From: Verrucomicrobiota bacterium | GTDB lineage: Bacteria > Verrucomicrobiota > Verrucomicrobiia > Limisphaerales > UBA1319 | Reading direction: 5' to 3' | Assembly: GCA_022709905.1 (NCBI GenBank) | Contig: JAKLHY010000056.1 | Span: 1 to 52,561, forward strand | Length of the DNA stretch: 52,561 nucleotides | Shown here: positions 1-8,542 of the stretch, piece after piece | How the letters are laid out: each line of letters begins with the position of its first letter | How positions within the stretch are numbered: position 1 is the stretch's first letter | Translations under genes and position numbers: made by a program | Notes under the pieces: model-generated | Databases searched by the model: none | What the model was told of the DNA's origin: nothing | The model's input: only the letters and a program-made list of their open reading frames with translations

Positions 1-76
1 AAAAACCAAACAGAAAAAGTAAATGACCATCACCCCTTGGCGAGTATCATGCCACGCCAGGGTTTTTCAGCGGAAT

Positions 77-410
77 CTATTGTTTACATATAATTGATCG
101 AACATCGGTTTTCGGGGGTTCCTCCCGCTCCTGGCCGAGCCTTCGCCACATGTTTCTCACAAACCGCACCTTGGCCCCGTCCTTCGCAAGCACACGGCGA
201 ACCTTCGAACCGCCTGCGCCGCTGCTCCATATTTCATCCCTCCGGCAAACCGCACAATGTCCACCAACCGTTGCTGCCCATACCACACTGCCACGTAGAT
301 CGTCCCGTCCCGATTCCAATTGTCTCGACTCTCCACCATCTGTGTCCATCGCCTCCCCCGTAACACTTCCGCCGCCGCAACAATCTCCGGCCACCCGAGA
401 CGGCCGTTCG
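77..410 (-). pseudogene. Decayed remnant resembling the C-terminal domain of a REP-associated (TnpA_REP/RAYT-like) transposase
   Basis: No intact gene is present. One minus-strand frame (about 410 down to 190) reads NGRLGWPEIVAAAEV, then WTQMVESRDNWNRDG and GGMKYGAAAQAVRRF. The coding sense then shifts to another frame, which continues AKDGAKVRFVRNMWRRLG and ends near 77. The GGMKY..AAQAVRRF pattern followed by a basic tail resembles the DnaA-like helix-turn-helix extension on some REP-associated tyrosine transposases. That is recognition by eye, not a search result. The catalytic N-terminal part (HUH, Tyr) is absent and a TAA closes the frame upstream, so this is a frameshifted 5'-truncated relic. 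The two palindromes at 531-606 would fit a REP partner. It could also be a chance open frame. Confidence 0.4.
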
Positions 411-530
411 GTTAGATCTGATGTGTCAATAATACGGTTTTGACCCCTTTGCCTTCCACTCGCGGTGCAGGACAGAATAACGATTTGACGCGCAATTCAT
501 TTCGCAGTGTTGAACTGAGGCGACCGATGC

Positions 531-606
531 CGCGGAATAAATTCCGCGCTTCGTTTCACAGAGGTTCTGTCTTGCAGCCGAACGGGTGCTGCGGAATCAA
601 TTCCGC
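531..606. repeat. Pair of REP-like palindromes
   Basis: CGCGGAATAAATTCCGCG (531-548) is a perfect 8-bp stem around two bases. GCGGAATCAATTCCGCG occurs again at 591-607 (7-bp stem at 591-606), 42 bp downstream. The two cores differ at one base. The rest of 410-682 shows no gene. The stretch lies just downstream (3' side) of the minus-strand TSP3 gene, so the hairpins might also end or stabilise that transcript, but no T-tract follows either. Confidence 0.55.
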
Positions 607-682
607 GCTGCGGGCTGTGGCATCGATCCGGCTGTGCTAGTCCGAGGTGAGTTCCAGCTAACTCCCGGATCCAACAGTCGTT

Positions 683-3541
683 TTATTGGCCTGTGATCCG
701 ATAGAAGCGCTGCGATTGCCCGAGGCTGTCGCCGACCTGTTTCCGAGTGCCGTCCCCGGTTAAGGTAGTGAGGGTTTGCCAATCCGGAGCGCTGAGACTG
801 CCGGTAACCTGAACCGTGTAACTCTTGCCGGCCACCGAGTCGAACTCGAACTGGATCCTGTCTTCGGCGCGCTGGACGTTGAGGATCGTGATGTCGGGCG
901 TGACGATCGGAGCGTTGACATGGACCGCCAGCTCAAACACACCGAGAAAACCGCCGCTCGCTGTGCCGCCTTCGAGGCCAATCAATCGGATCCCATCGAT
1001 CCCGGTCTGCGGCTCGTTCAAAACGAAGGTGGACTTGCCCAGAGTGGGCGCTCCGAAGTCGACCGCCGGCAAAGGATGACCGTTCATGGCCTGCATATAA
1101 TCCGAGGTGGCGCTCACGGGCTGCCAGGACACGCCTTTATCAGTGGTCACTTGCACGGCAGGTTCCAATAGGTGCTCGGTGGCGGAAAGCGTGTTTCCAC
1201 TTCCAGGGCCGATCCCATTGACACCAAACCAGCCGCCATCGAAGAAGATCGCCAGGCTCAACTCCAGCCGAACAATGGGATTGGTGGCTGGCTTGTCCCA
1301 AAGAACACCCACAAAACTAACGGTATCGGTTCCTCCGCCATTGTAAGTGTCCACGCGCGTGGTTGGAATCCCGTCATTGATGTTCGCCGCGCTTCCCGAG
1401 TTGAACACGGGGGTTTCGGGACCGCTGTCCAAGGCGGGTTGGGTGCCGAGGATTCCCGTGCCCTGCAAGGCGACATTGGTCGGGATGCTGGCCGCGGAAT
1501 TGGGATTGCTTCCCTGATTGATTTCGGCTGGATCCGTAAAACCATCTCCATCGGTATCGGCCTTGGTGGGATCTGTTTTTGAAGTGTTCACCTCCTGTCC
1601 GTCGCTCAAGCCATCGCCGTCGGTATCGGCCTGTCGGGGATTGGTTTTGTTTTCGTTGACTTCGGCGCCGTCCTTCAAGCCATCGTTGTCGGAATCGGGA
1701 TTTTGTGGATCGGTGTCCGCGTCGAACTCCTGTTTATTGGTCAGGCTGTCATTATCGGGATCCTCCGCGGCATCCTTCTTGCCGACCGTCAATCCGTGCT
1801 GACGTTCCCAGGCATCGTCGAGGCCGTCGCTGTCCGTATCGGTTGTGCTGGGGCCTTCGATATGCACGGCAAGCTCGAAGACGCCCAGAAACCCGCCGCT
1901 GGCCACACCGCCGTCGGTCCCGATGATCCGGATGCCGCTCATTCCGGTCAAGGGCTGGGTCAGCGTAAAGACCGCCTTGACGGAAGTCGGATTGGGATTC
2001 AGACCGCCCCCCACGCCATGCCCATTGAGGGCCGTCAGATAATCGGAGGTATGGGCGACGGTCGACCAGGCGCCACCGGGGGTTGATTGAACCTCGATTC
2101 TTGGCTCGACCAGGTGGGCGGCGGTCAGTTTTCCTCCCCCAGCTGGCCCCTGACCGTTGACTCCAAACCACCCTCCATCGTAGAAGGTGGCCAGGGTAAG
2201 TTCCAAGCGGACAATCCGGCCGGTCGGAGGTTGATCCCAGAGAATGCCGACAAAACTCACAAAACCGGGATTGCTCTCGTTGTAAGTGTCGACGCGCGTC
2301 GTGAGATTGCCGTCGTTAATATTCTCGGCAACTCCGACATGGTAGAGTTCGACTTCGGTCTCGGGGCCACTGTCGAGAGTATCCTTGGTGCCCATGAGCC
2401 CGTGGCCGAGCAAAGCCACATTGGTCGGAATGCTTGCCGGGCTCAAAGGATCGCTGCCCTGGGCCACCTCGACAGCGTCGGCATAACCATCGCCGTCGGT
2501 ATCCGAAGCCAAAGGATCGGTATGAAGGGTGTTCACCTCGACGCCGTCGCTGAGGCCGTCCACATCGGAGTCGAGGGCGAACGGATCCGTGTGCGACTCG
2601 TTGATCTCGCGGCCGTCGCTCAGGCCATCCCCGTCCGTATCCGCCACATTGGGATTGGTATGGTGCGTGTTCACTTCGTCGCCGTCCTTCAAACCGTCCG
2701 CATCGGTATCCGCCTGTTTCGGATGGGTGCTGGCCGCATATTCATTGGCATTCGTGAGGCCGTCACTGTCGGCGTCGCCGGCGGCATCATTGACGCCCAC
2801 GTTAAGGCCGTTCGCCTGTTCCCAGGAATCCGGCATGCCGTCCCCATCGGAATCCCCGGACAACTCAGCCTGGACTTCGAGTTCGAACACCCCCAGGAAT
2901 CCATTCCCGTCGGCCGCGCCTCCGTTCTCCCCAATGATCCGTATCCCATCAATCTGGGTTGCGGCAGTCTGCAGGGTAAAGACCGCGGTGACGGAACTCG
3001 GATTTGGATTCTCGCCGCCGCCAATGCCGTGTCCATTCATGACGGTGAGGTAATCGGAGGTGTGCGCCACGGTGGTCCAGGTCACACCGCCATCGGTCGA
3101 GACTTGGAGGCTGGGTTCGATGAGGTGGGCGGAAACGAGCTGTCCGCCGGCTGCGGGCCCGACCCCCCTTGCGCCAAACCATCCGCCGTCCCAAAACGTG
3201 GCCAGAGTCAGGTTCAGCGCGGTGATTTTATCGAATCGTTTCGACGGCCAAACGATGCCCACAAAACTGAAGGCCTGTCCCTGGTCGGTGGTGCCGCCTC
3301 CAAACCAGTTATCGACGCGCGTGCCCGCGTCGTTGTCATTGATGTTTGCGGCCACGCCGGCGTTGTAGTGCGGGGCGCCGGCATCGCTGTCGACGGCATT
3401 GTTGACCCCGAGAATGCCAGTCCCGAGCGGGGCGATATTGTCAGCGGACACAACCGGCGCCATGAATGTCAGCAGACTGAGAACGATCAGCGTTTTAACA
3501 AAAGATGGAATTCGAAGGGGGGTGGTTCGGAGAGTCTTCAT
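683..3541 (-). CDS. Secreted three-unit protein with thrombospondin type-3 repeats
   Basis: A 952-residue exported protein of unknown role. Residues 1-33 form a signal peptide (KTLIVLSLLTFMAPVVSA). Three homologous beta units of about 190 residues follow (36-225, 374-562, 688-876). Each contains DGGWFG..G.GP, an H.(L/V)(I/L)EP strand, TSDY..(A/V)MNGH and a closing GFLGVFEL. They are separated by two Asp-rich calcium-binding TSP3 blocks (229-365 and 566-680; DTDGDGLSDG, SDNDGLKDG). The last 70 residues (YTVQVTGSL...RFYRI) resemble the C-terminal domain found on other secreted proteins in this window. The beta units look like discoidin/F5-8-type carbohydrate-binding modules, but that is only inference. 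It is transcribed alone, away from the efflux genes. The ATG at 3541 has no clear Shine-Dalgarno sequence. Confidence 0.88.
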   Translation of the reverse strand: MKTLRTTPLRIPSFVKTLIVLSLLTFMAPVVSADNIAPLGTGILGVNNAVDSDAGAPHYNAGVAANINDNDAGTRVDNWFGGGTTDQGQAFSFVGIVWPSKRFDKITALNLTLATFWDGGWFGARGVGPAAGGQLVSAHLIEPSLQVSTDGGVTWTTVAHTSDYLTVMNGHGIGGGENPNPSSVTAVFTLQTAATQIDGIRIIGENGGAADGNGFLGVFELEVQAELSGDSDGDGMPDSWEQANGLNVGVNDAAGDADSDGLTNANEYAASTHPKQADTDADGLKDGDEVNTHHTNPNVADTDGDGLSDGREINESHTDPFALDSDVDGLSDGVEVNTLHTDPLASDTDGDGYADAVEVAQGSDPLSPASIPTNVALLGHGLMGTKDTLDSGPETEVELYHVGVAENINDGNLTTRVDTYNESNPGFVSFVGILWDQPPTGRIVRLELTLATFYDGGWFGVNGQGPAGGGKLTAAHLVEPRIEVQSTPGGAWSTVAHTSDYLTALNGHGVGGGLNPNPTSVKAVFTLTQPLTGMSGIRIIGTDGGVASGGFLGVFELAVHIEGPSTTDTDSDGLDDAWERQHGLTVGKKDAAEDPDNDSLTNKQEFDADTDPQNPDSDNDGLKDGAEVNENKTNPRQADTDGDGLSDGQEVNTSKTDPTKADTDGDGFTDPAEINQGSNPNSAASIPTNVALQGTGILGTQPALDSGPETPVFNSGSAANINDGIPTTRVDTYNGGGTDTVSFVGVLWDKPATNPIVRLELSLAIFFDGGWFGVNGIGPGSGNTLSATEHLLEPAVQVTTDKGVSWQPVSATSDYMQAMNGHPLPAVDFGAPTLGKSTFVLNEPQTGIDGIRLIGLEGGTASGGFLGVFELAVHVNAPIVTPDITILNVQRAEDRIQFEFDSVAGKSYTVQVTGSLSAPDWQTLTTLTGDGTRKQVGDSLGQSQRFYRITGQ

Positions 3542-3630
3542 AATTAGCCGGGACTGTGGCTCGGAATTGCGTTGAAATCAATACCAAACATTGATCCCAA
3601 AACCGCGCATAAGATGCTTCGAAAAAATCG

Positions 3631-3776
3631 AACCGCGAATTAACACCCATGGACGCGAATCGAAGCGAAGGCATCCGACGGGCTAAATCCCAGACATTCC
3701 ATCGATGCTCCCAACATTTCGGGACCTTCGTATTTGGCCTGCTATAATTGGCGTTGATTGGCGTCCATTCGCGGTT
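3631..3776. repeat. Short inverted-repeat element (MITE-like) in the divergent intergenic region
   Basis: AACCGCGAAT (3631-3640) is repeated as its exact reverse complement at 3767-3776. The flanking GGACGC / GCGTCC motifs also recur in inverted order inside the arms. The roughly 146-bp unit fills much of the 356-bp gap between the divergent TSP3 gene and the TolC-type gene. It has no plausible coding capacity. It looks like a mobile or dispersed intergenic repeat. The remainder of 3542-3897 shows only an AGAGGG Shine-Dalgarno-like sequence directly before the ATG at 3898. Confidence 0.5.
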
Positions 3777-3897
3777 AAGTCGCTTTGTTTGCGGTTCAGG
3801 GCTGATGTCCCAGCGCATTCCACCCAGGCGAAAACTCTTCACAAAACTGGCAAGATCCACGATTGATCCGACAGGTTGATCGTGCTATGAAGAGGGT

Positions 3898-5232
3898 ATG
3901 CGTTTTGCAGAGTTTGCCATTAATCCCTGGTATTTTTTCCCTCAAGTTCTTTTCTTTTGGACGGCGGCTATCCTGACGGCAGCCGATTCGTCTCCAGCGC
4001 CCGTCGCGTCCACCGTTTCGAGGATAACCCTCGATGCGCTGGTGGCGGACGTGCTGAAAAACAATCCGGAACTCGAGTTCTACCGCGCTGAAATCACGGC
4101 CGCTCGAGCCGGCCGAAAAACCGCCGCCCAATGGGAAAATCCGGAGGTCAGCGTCGAGGTCGGCGGCAAACGCGTCTGGGAACGCAATGGTCCTTCGTTG
4201 GGCGACGGTGTGGCATGGTCGGTTTCCGTGGCGCAACCGTTCGAGTTTCCCGGTCGGCTCGCCATCCGCAAGGCCATTGCCAATCGTCAGATCGATCTGG
4301 CAAAGCTTGGCCTGGAACAATTCGAGGCGGCGTTAGGGATGCGAGCGCGGTTGCTCGGCGGGGCTGTTGTCGCAGCCCAGGAAAGAGAGGCGGCAGCGCG
4401 CGAGGTCAGCCAGCGATTTCAGTCCTTGATCGAGGTCCTGGTCCAACGCGATCCCGCCGGGGTAACGCCGTTGCTTGACCAACGCATCATCGAGGCAGGC
4501 ACGATCATCTTGCTCCGGCGCGCCAGCCAGGCGACGCGTGAGGCGCAGGCCGCGTTGATGGAGTTAAACGCCCTGCGAGGACGGCCGCCCGAAACGCCGC
4601 TGACCCTGACGGGAAGCCTGCCCTCTGTTTCCGTTCTCCCAACCGTGACGGCGCTCAACGACGTGGCCCGCACGAACAATTTTGAGGTTCGCTTGCGCCA
4701 GGTGGAACTGGTTCAACAAGGATTTCGTGTTCGCCTGGCCAAAAACGAGCGATACCCCCGGGTCAGCCTGGGCCCCTTTTACTCCCAGGAAGAGGCGAGC
4801 GATGAAGAACGGATCGTGGGGGTTGGATTGAGCATGCCGCTGCCCCTTTGGAACAGGAACAGCGGCAATATCGAAGCCTCGGAGGCGCGGTTGCAGCAGG
4901 CGGATGCCCTGCTGCGGCTCACTTGGCGGCAGGTGGAACGTCAGATCGCCGAACACGCCCTGGCCTTGCGAACTCAGATCGATGAGATGTCACGCTGGCG
5001 CGCCGACGCGGCCCAGCAGTTCCGCGAAGCCGCCGAATTAGCCGATCGGCATTACCGGCTGGGCGCGGTTCCTGTGACGACCTATGTGGAAATGCAGGTG
5101 CGCTATCTGGATGCGCTGGACACGTTGCTGGCCACCCGCGCCGAAGCCCTGGAACACCGCCAGCAACTGGAATTGCTCGTGGGCATGCCCCTGGAAAACA
5201 TCCCTGCGACCTATGCTGCACCGTCTCATTGA
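3898..5232 (+). CDS. TolC/CzcC-family outer-membrane efflux protein
   Basis: A 444-residue outer-membrane factor that would form the exit duct of a tripartite efflux pump. The N-terminal hydrophobic stretch (about residues 10-29) is a probable signal sequence. The OEP-family helical repeats follow: LVADVLKNNPELEFYRAEI near residue 43, and a repeat in the second half with NNFEVRLRQVELVQQGF and SMPLPLWNRNSGNIEASEARL. The PLPLWNRN(S/R)GNI signature is typical of CzcC/CusC-like members that work with heavy-metal RND pumps. An AGAGGG ribosome-binding sequence sits just before the ATG. The gene overlaps the start of the downstream RND gene by 20 bp, so the two are translationally coupled. The substrate is probably a divalent or monovalent metal, inferred from the partner. 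Confidence 0.9.
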   Translation: MRFAEFAINPWYFFPQVLFFWTAAILTAADSSPAPVASTVSRITLDALVADVLKNNPELEFYRAEITAARAGRKTAAQWENPEVSVEVGGKRVWERNGPSLGDGVAWSVSVAQPFEFPGRLAIRKAIANRQIDLAKLGLEQFEAALGMRARLLGGAVVAAQEREAAAREVSQRFQSLIEVLVQRDPAGVTPLLDQRIIEAGTIILLRRASQATREAQAALMELNALRGRPPETPLTLTGSLPSVSVLPTVTALNDVARTNNFEVRLRQVELVQQGFRVRLAKNERYPRVSLGPFYSQEEASDEERIVGVGLSMPLPLWNRNSGNIEASEARLQQADALLRLTWRQVERQIAEHALALRTQIDEMSRWRADAAQQFREAAELADRHYRLGAVPVTTYVEMQVRYLDALDTLLATRAEALEHRQQLELLVGMPLENIPATYAAPSH

Positions 5233-8200
5233 AGCCTCGCTGCGCCAGCGGGTTTTTCTCCTGATTGTCGCCACGGTCTCCGTCTTTGTTGGCCTGTGGT
5301 CGGCCTACCACCTGCCCATCGATGCAGTCCCGGATATCACCAGTCCGCAGGTGCAGGTGAACACCGAGGTGCCGGCGCTGGCGCCCGAAGAATCCGAAAA
5401 AGCCGTCACGATTCCACTGGAAATGGAGCTCGCCGGAATCCAGGGAGTCGAGGAAATGCGTTCGCTGACCAAGTTCGGCCTGTCCCAGGTCACGCTGATT
5501 TTCAAAGAGAAGATGGATATCTACCGCGCGCGCCAACTTGTGGCCGAGCGGCTGCAATCCGCCGCCGACCGTCTTCCGCCCAACCTGACGCCCAAGCTCG
5601 CGCCCATCAGCACGGGATTGGGCGAGATCTTTTATTACACGCTCGCGTTTCGCGACGGGGCCACCAACCGCCCGCCCGATCGCATGGAAGAGTTGCGCGA
5701 ACTGCGCGAAATCCACGAGTTCGTCGTCAAACCGATGCTCCGAACCACGCCGGGACTTGCGGAAATCAACTCCAGCGGCGGCTACGAGAAACAACTTGTC
5801 GTGCAGCCGCGTCCGGAGGACTTGCAGGCGGCGGGACTGACGTTCGCGGATTTGGCGGCCATCATTGGCGAGAACGTCGAAAATACAGGCGGCGGTGTCA
5901 TTCATCGCGGACCGGACCAGTTGATCGTACGTTCCGTGGGGCGTGTCCGGACGGCGGAGGAAATTGCCGAGCTGCCCATTAAGTTCGCAAGCGGGATCAA
6001 GCCGTTGGTGGTCCGCGATGTTGCCGAAGTGGCCATCGGCTCGCGATTTCGAACCGGCGCCGCCACTGAGAACGGCGAGGAAACCATTCTGGGCACCGCC
6101 ATGATGCTCGCAGGTGAGAATAGCCGTTTTGTGGCTCGCCGATTCCAGGAGCGCATCCGGGAGATTGCCGATCGGTTGCCTCCCGGCCTGGAGATCCGCA
6201 CCCAATACGATCGCTCCGAACTGGTGGATCGCACGGTATCAACCGTGAAGAAAAACCTGTTCGAGGGCGCCATTCTGGTGGTGGTGGTCTTGTTGGGCAT
6301 GCTGGGTAACTGGCGCGCCGCCCTCATCGTCTCAGCGGCGATTCCCTTGTCCTTCCTCTTTGCGCTGACGGGAATGCTGCGATGGAACATTTCCGGCAAC
6401 CTCATGAGCTTGGGGGCGGTCGATTTCGGTCTGATCATCGATGGGGCGGTCGTGATGGTGGAAAACATCGTCCGCCAGCTCGGGGAACGGCAACATGCCC
6501 TGGGACGTCCCCTGACCGCGTCCGAGCGGATCCACACGGTCGGCGCGGCGAGCAAGCAAGTGGCCAATCCGATGTTCTTTGGCGTCCTCATCATCACAAT
6601 TGTCTACGTGCCTATTCTGGCACTGACCGGCGTGGAGGGAAAAATGTTCCATCCCATGGCGATCACAGTGATGCTGGCCCTGGGCGGAGCGTTAGTGATG
6701 GCCCTGACTCTCATGCCGGTCTTCTGTTCCTACCTGCTCAGCGGTTCGGTGCGCGAAGGAGATAATTTGCTGGTGCGCGGCATCAAGAAGCTTTACGAGC
6801 CCAGTCTGAGGCTCGTGCTGGAAAAGCCGTGGTTGATCGGGGTGAGCACGGTCCTATGGGTTGCCTTTTCGGTATGGGCGTTCTTGCGATTGGGGGCCGA
6901 GTTCGTGCCAAAACTCGACGAGGGATCGCACACCGTGATGGTCTATCGCACCAACAGCATGAATCTGGAAACCTCGCTGGCGATGGAGATGGCGACCGAG
7001 AAGCTGCTGCTGACCATCCCCGAAGTGGAAAGGGTCTTCTGCCGTCTGGGGACCTCTGAGGTTGCCACCGATCCCATGCCCCCCAGCCAGAACGATCTCT
7101 ACATTTTCTATCAACCGCGCCACCAATGGCGCCAAGTGGACGGACGCCCGATCACCAAAGTCGCCCTGGCGGCTATCCTCGAGGAGGAAATCCAAAAGAA
7201 ATTTCCCGAACAATCGCTCCTCTTCGCACAACCGATTGAGATGCGGTTTAACGAACTACTGGAAGGTGTGCGGTCCGATCTATCGCTGAAAATCATCGGT
7301 TACGATTACGATGTTATGGAAGAGCTTGCTGCCCGAATCAAAAAGATCCTCGATTCGATCCCCGGGGCGAGCGAAGTCGAATTCGAGGCGCAAGGACGCG
7401 CCCCGGTGCTGGAGATCGTGGTAAACCGAGAGGCCCTGAAGCGGTATAGCCTTCATGCCGCCGCCCTGAACCAAACCATTGCCACCGCTTTGGCCGGACA
7501 AACCGTGGGCTTGGTCTACGAAGGCGATCGCCGATATGAAATCGTGGTCCGGCTCCAGGGCGACTTGCGGGATCGCCTGGACCAGATCCGGAAGCTCCCG
7601 GTCCGGGTGGGCGAATATGGCCTGGTATCGCTCGGCGAGGTGGCGGAGTTCAAGACGGTTTCGAGTGTGGATCCGATCGTGCGCGAGGACGGGCATCGTC
7701 GCGTGGCGCTCATGATCAACCTGCGAGGCCGCGATGTGGAAAGCTTCGTCAAGGAAGCCCAGCAAAAAATCGCCGAGCAGATCACCCTTCCTCAAGGCTA
7801 CAGCCTGGAATTCGGCGGGCAGTTCAAGAACCTGCAAGAAGCCCGGCTCCGCCTGCTGGTCGTGGTGCCCGCGGCGTTGATTTTAATATTCCTGCTGATT
7901 TTTATGGCTTTCGGCAGCCTGCGGCAGGCCTTTCTGATCTACACCGGCATTCCGCTGGCCATCACCGGGGGAGTGCTGGCGCTCTGGGGACGTGGCATGC
8001 CCTTCAGCATTACCGCCGCCGTCGGTTTCATCGCCTTGAGCGGGGTTGCGGTGCTCAACGGTGTCGTCATGATCAGCTATTTCAACGAGCTCCGCGAAAA
8101 GGGCCGGTCGATGTGCCAAGCGGTCTTTGAAGGCGCGGTGACGCGTCTGCGGCCGGTTTTGATGACCGCCTTTGTCGCCAGCCTCGGATTTGTCCCCATG

Positions 8201-8392
8201 GCGGTGGCCACCGGCCCCGGAGCCGAAGTCCAGCGCCCGCTCGCCACTGTGGTCATCGGAGGCATCCTCAGTTCAACGTTCCTGACCCTTGTCCTGTTGC
8301 CGGTGCTTTACGCCTGGTTCGAGGGCGAGAAATGTCCGACGCCTCAAACAACCCCGCCATCGACGACTCCAGCCTCGCCAACGACAGTTTAA
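5213..8392 (+). CDS. CzcA/CusA-type heavy-metal efflux RND transporter
   Basis: A 1059-residue inner-membrane proton/metal antiporter, close to the usual 1020-1060 residues. The start is set at ATG 5213 (MLHRLIEASLRQR), where the conserved family N-terminus begins. Twelve transmembrane segments are expected. TM4 carries DFGLIIDGAVVMVENIV near residues 404-420, with the two Asp and one Glu typical of HME-RND proton relays. Further signatures are AVPDITSPQVQVNT (about residue 38), the periplasmic porter halves, and ITAAVGFIALSGVAVLNG in the second membrane block. It overlaps the TolC-type gene by 20 bp. No periplasmic adaptor (CzcB/HlyD family) lies next to the pair, although the pump class normally needs one. 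Metal specificity cannot be read from the sequence by eye. Confidence 0.93.
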   Translation: MLHRLIEASLRQRVFLLIVATVSVFVGLWSAYHLPIDAVPDITSPQVQVNTEVPALAPEESEKAVTIPLEMELAGIQGVEEMRSLTKFGLSQVTLIFKEKMDIYRARQLVAERLQSAADRLPPNLTPKLAPISTGLGEIFYYTLAFRDGATNRPPDRMEELRELREIHEFVVKPMLRTTPGLAEINSSGGYEKQLVVQPRPEDLQAAGLTFADLAAIIGENVENTGGGVIHRGPDQLIVRSVGRVRTAEEIAELPIKFASGIKPLVVRDVAEVAIGSRFRTGAATENGEETILGTAMMLAGENSRFVARRFQERIREIADRLPPGLEIRTQYDRSELVDRTVSTVKKNLFEGAILVVVVLLGMLGNWRAALIVSAAIPLSFLFALTGMLRWNISGNLMSLGAVDFGLIIDGAVVMVENIVRQLGERQHALGRPLTASERIHTVGAASKQVANPMFFGVLIITIVYVPILALTGVEGKMFHPMAITVMLALGGALVMALTLMPVFCSYLLSGSVREGDNLLVRGIKKLYEPSLRLVLEKPWLIGVSTVLWVAFSVWAFLRLGAEFVPKLDEGSHTVMVYRTNSMNLETSLAMEMATEKLLLTIPEVERVFCRLGTSEVATDPMPPSQNDLYIFYQPRHQWRQVDGRPITKVALAAILEEEIQKKFPEQSLLFAQPIEMRFNELLEGVRSDLSLKIIGYDYDVMEELAARIKKILDSIPGASEVEFEAQGRAPVLEIVVNREALKRYSLHAAALNQTIATALAGQTVGLVYEGDRRYEIVVRLQGDLRDRLDQIRKLPVRVGEYGLVSLGEVAEFKTVSSVDPIVREDGHRRVALMINLRGRDVESFVKEAQQKIAEQITLPQGYSLEFGGQFKNLQEARLRLLVVVPAALILIFLLIFMAFGSLRQAFLIYTGIPLAITGGVLALWGRGMPFSITAAVGFIALSGVAVLNGVVMISYFNELREKGRSMCQAVFEGAVTRLRPVLMTAFVASLGFVPMAVATGPGAEVQRPLATVVIGGILSSTFLTLVLLPVLYAWFEGEKCPTPQTTPPSTTPASPTTV

Positions 8393-8542
8393 ATCCCGTC
8401 CCGCGATGTTCCCTGTTCAAGGCAACTTCCGGAGCCTTTCGAGCCTACCCACAGGCGGCGCACAGGACGGGACTGATCTTTGGGCTGGCCGTGCCTCGCG
8501 GGGCGCGCCTGGCAATCCGGCCCTGCCACCCCATTACCGCTC

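Noticed and set aside
1500..2800. Direct repeats every 30-40 bp, suggesting a CRISPR array at first sight
   Set aside because: The repeats are the codons of TSP3 calcium loops in an open gene, with no identical repeat-spacer pattern.
2087..3547. A 486-codon open frame on the plus strand
   Set aside because: Antisense to the TSP3 protein gene. Its openness comes from the Asp/Gly-rich repeat codons; the minus-strand product has a signal peptide and clear domains.
4919..6205. A 428-codon open frame on the minus strand
   Set aside because: Lies opposite the TolC-type and RND genes, with no family signature; shadow of GC-rich coding sequence.
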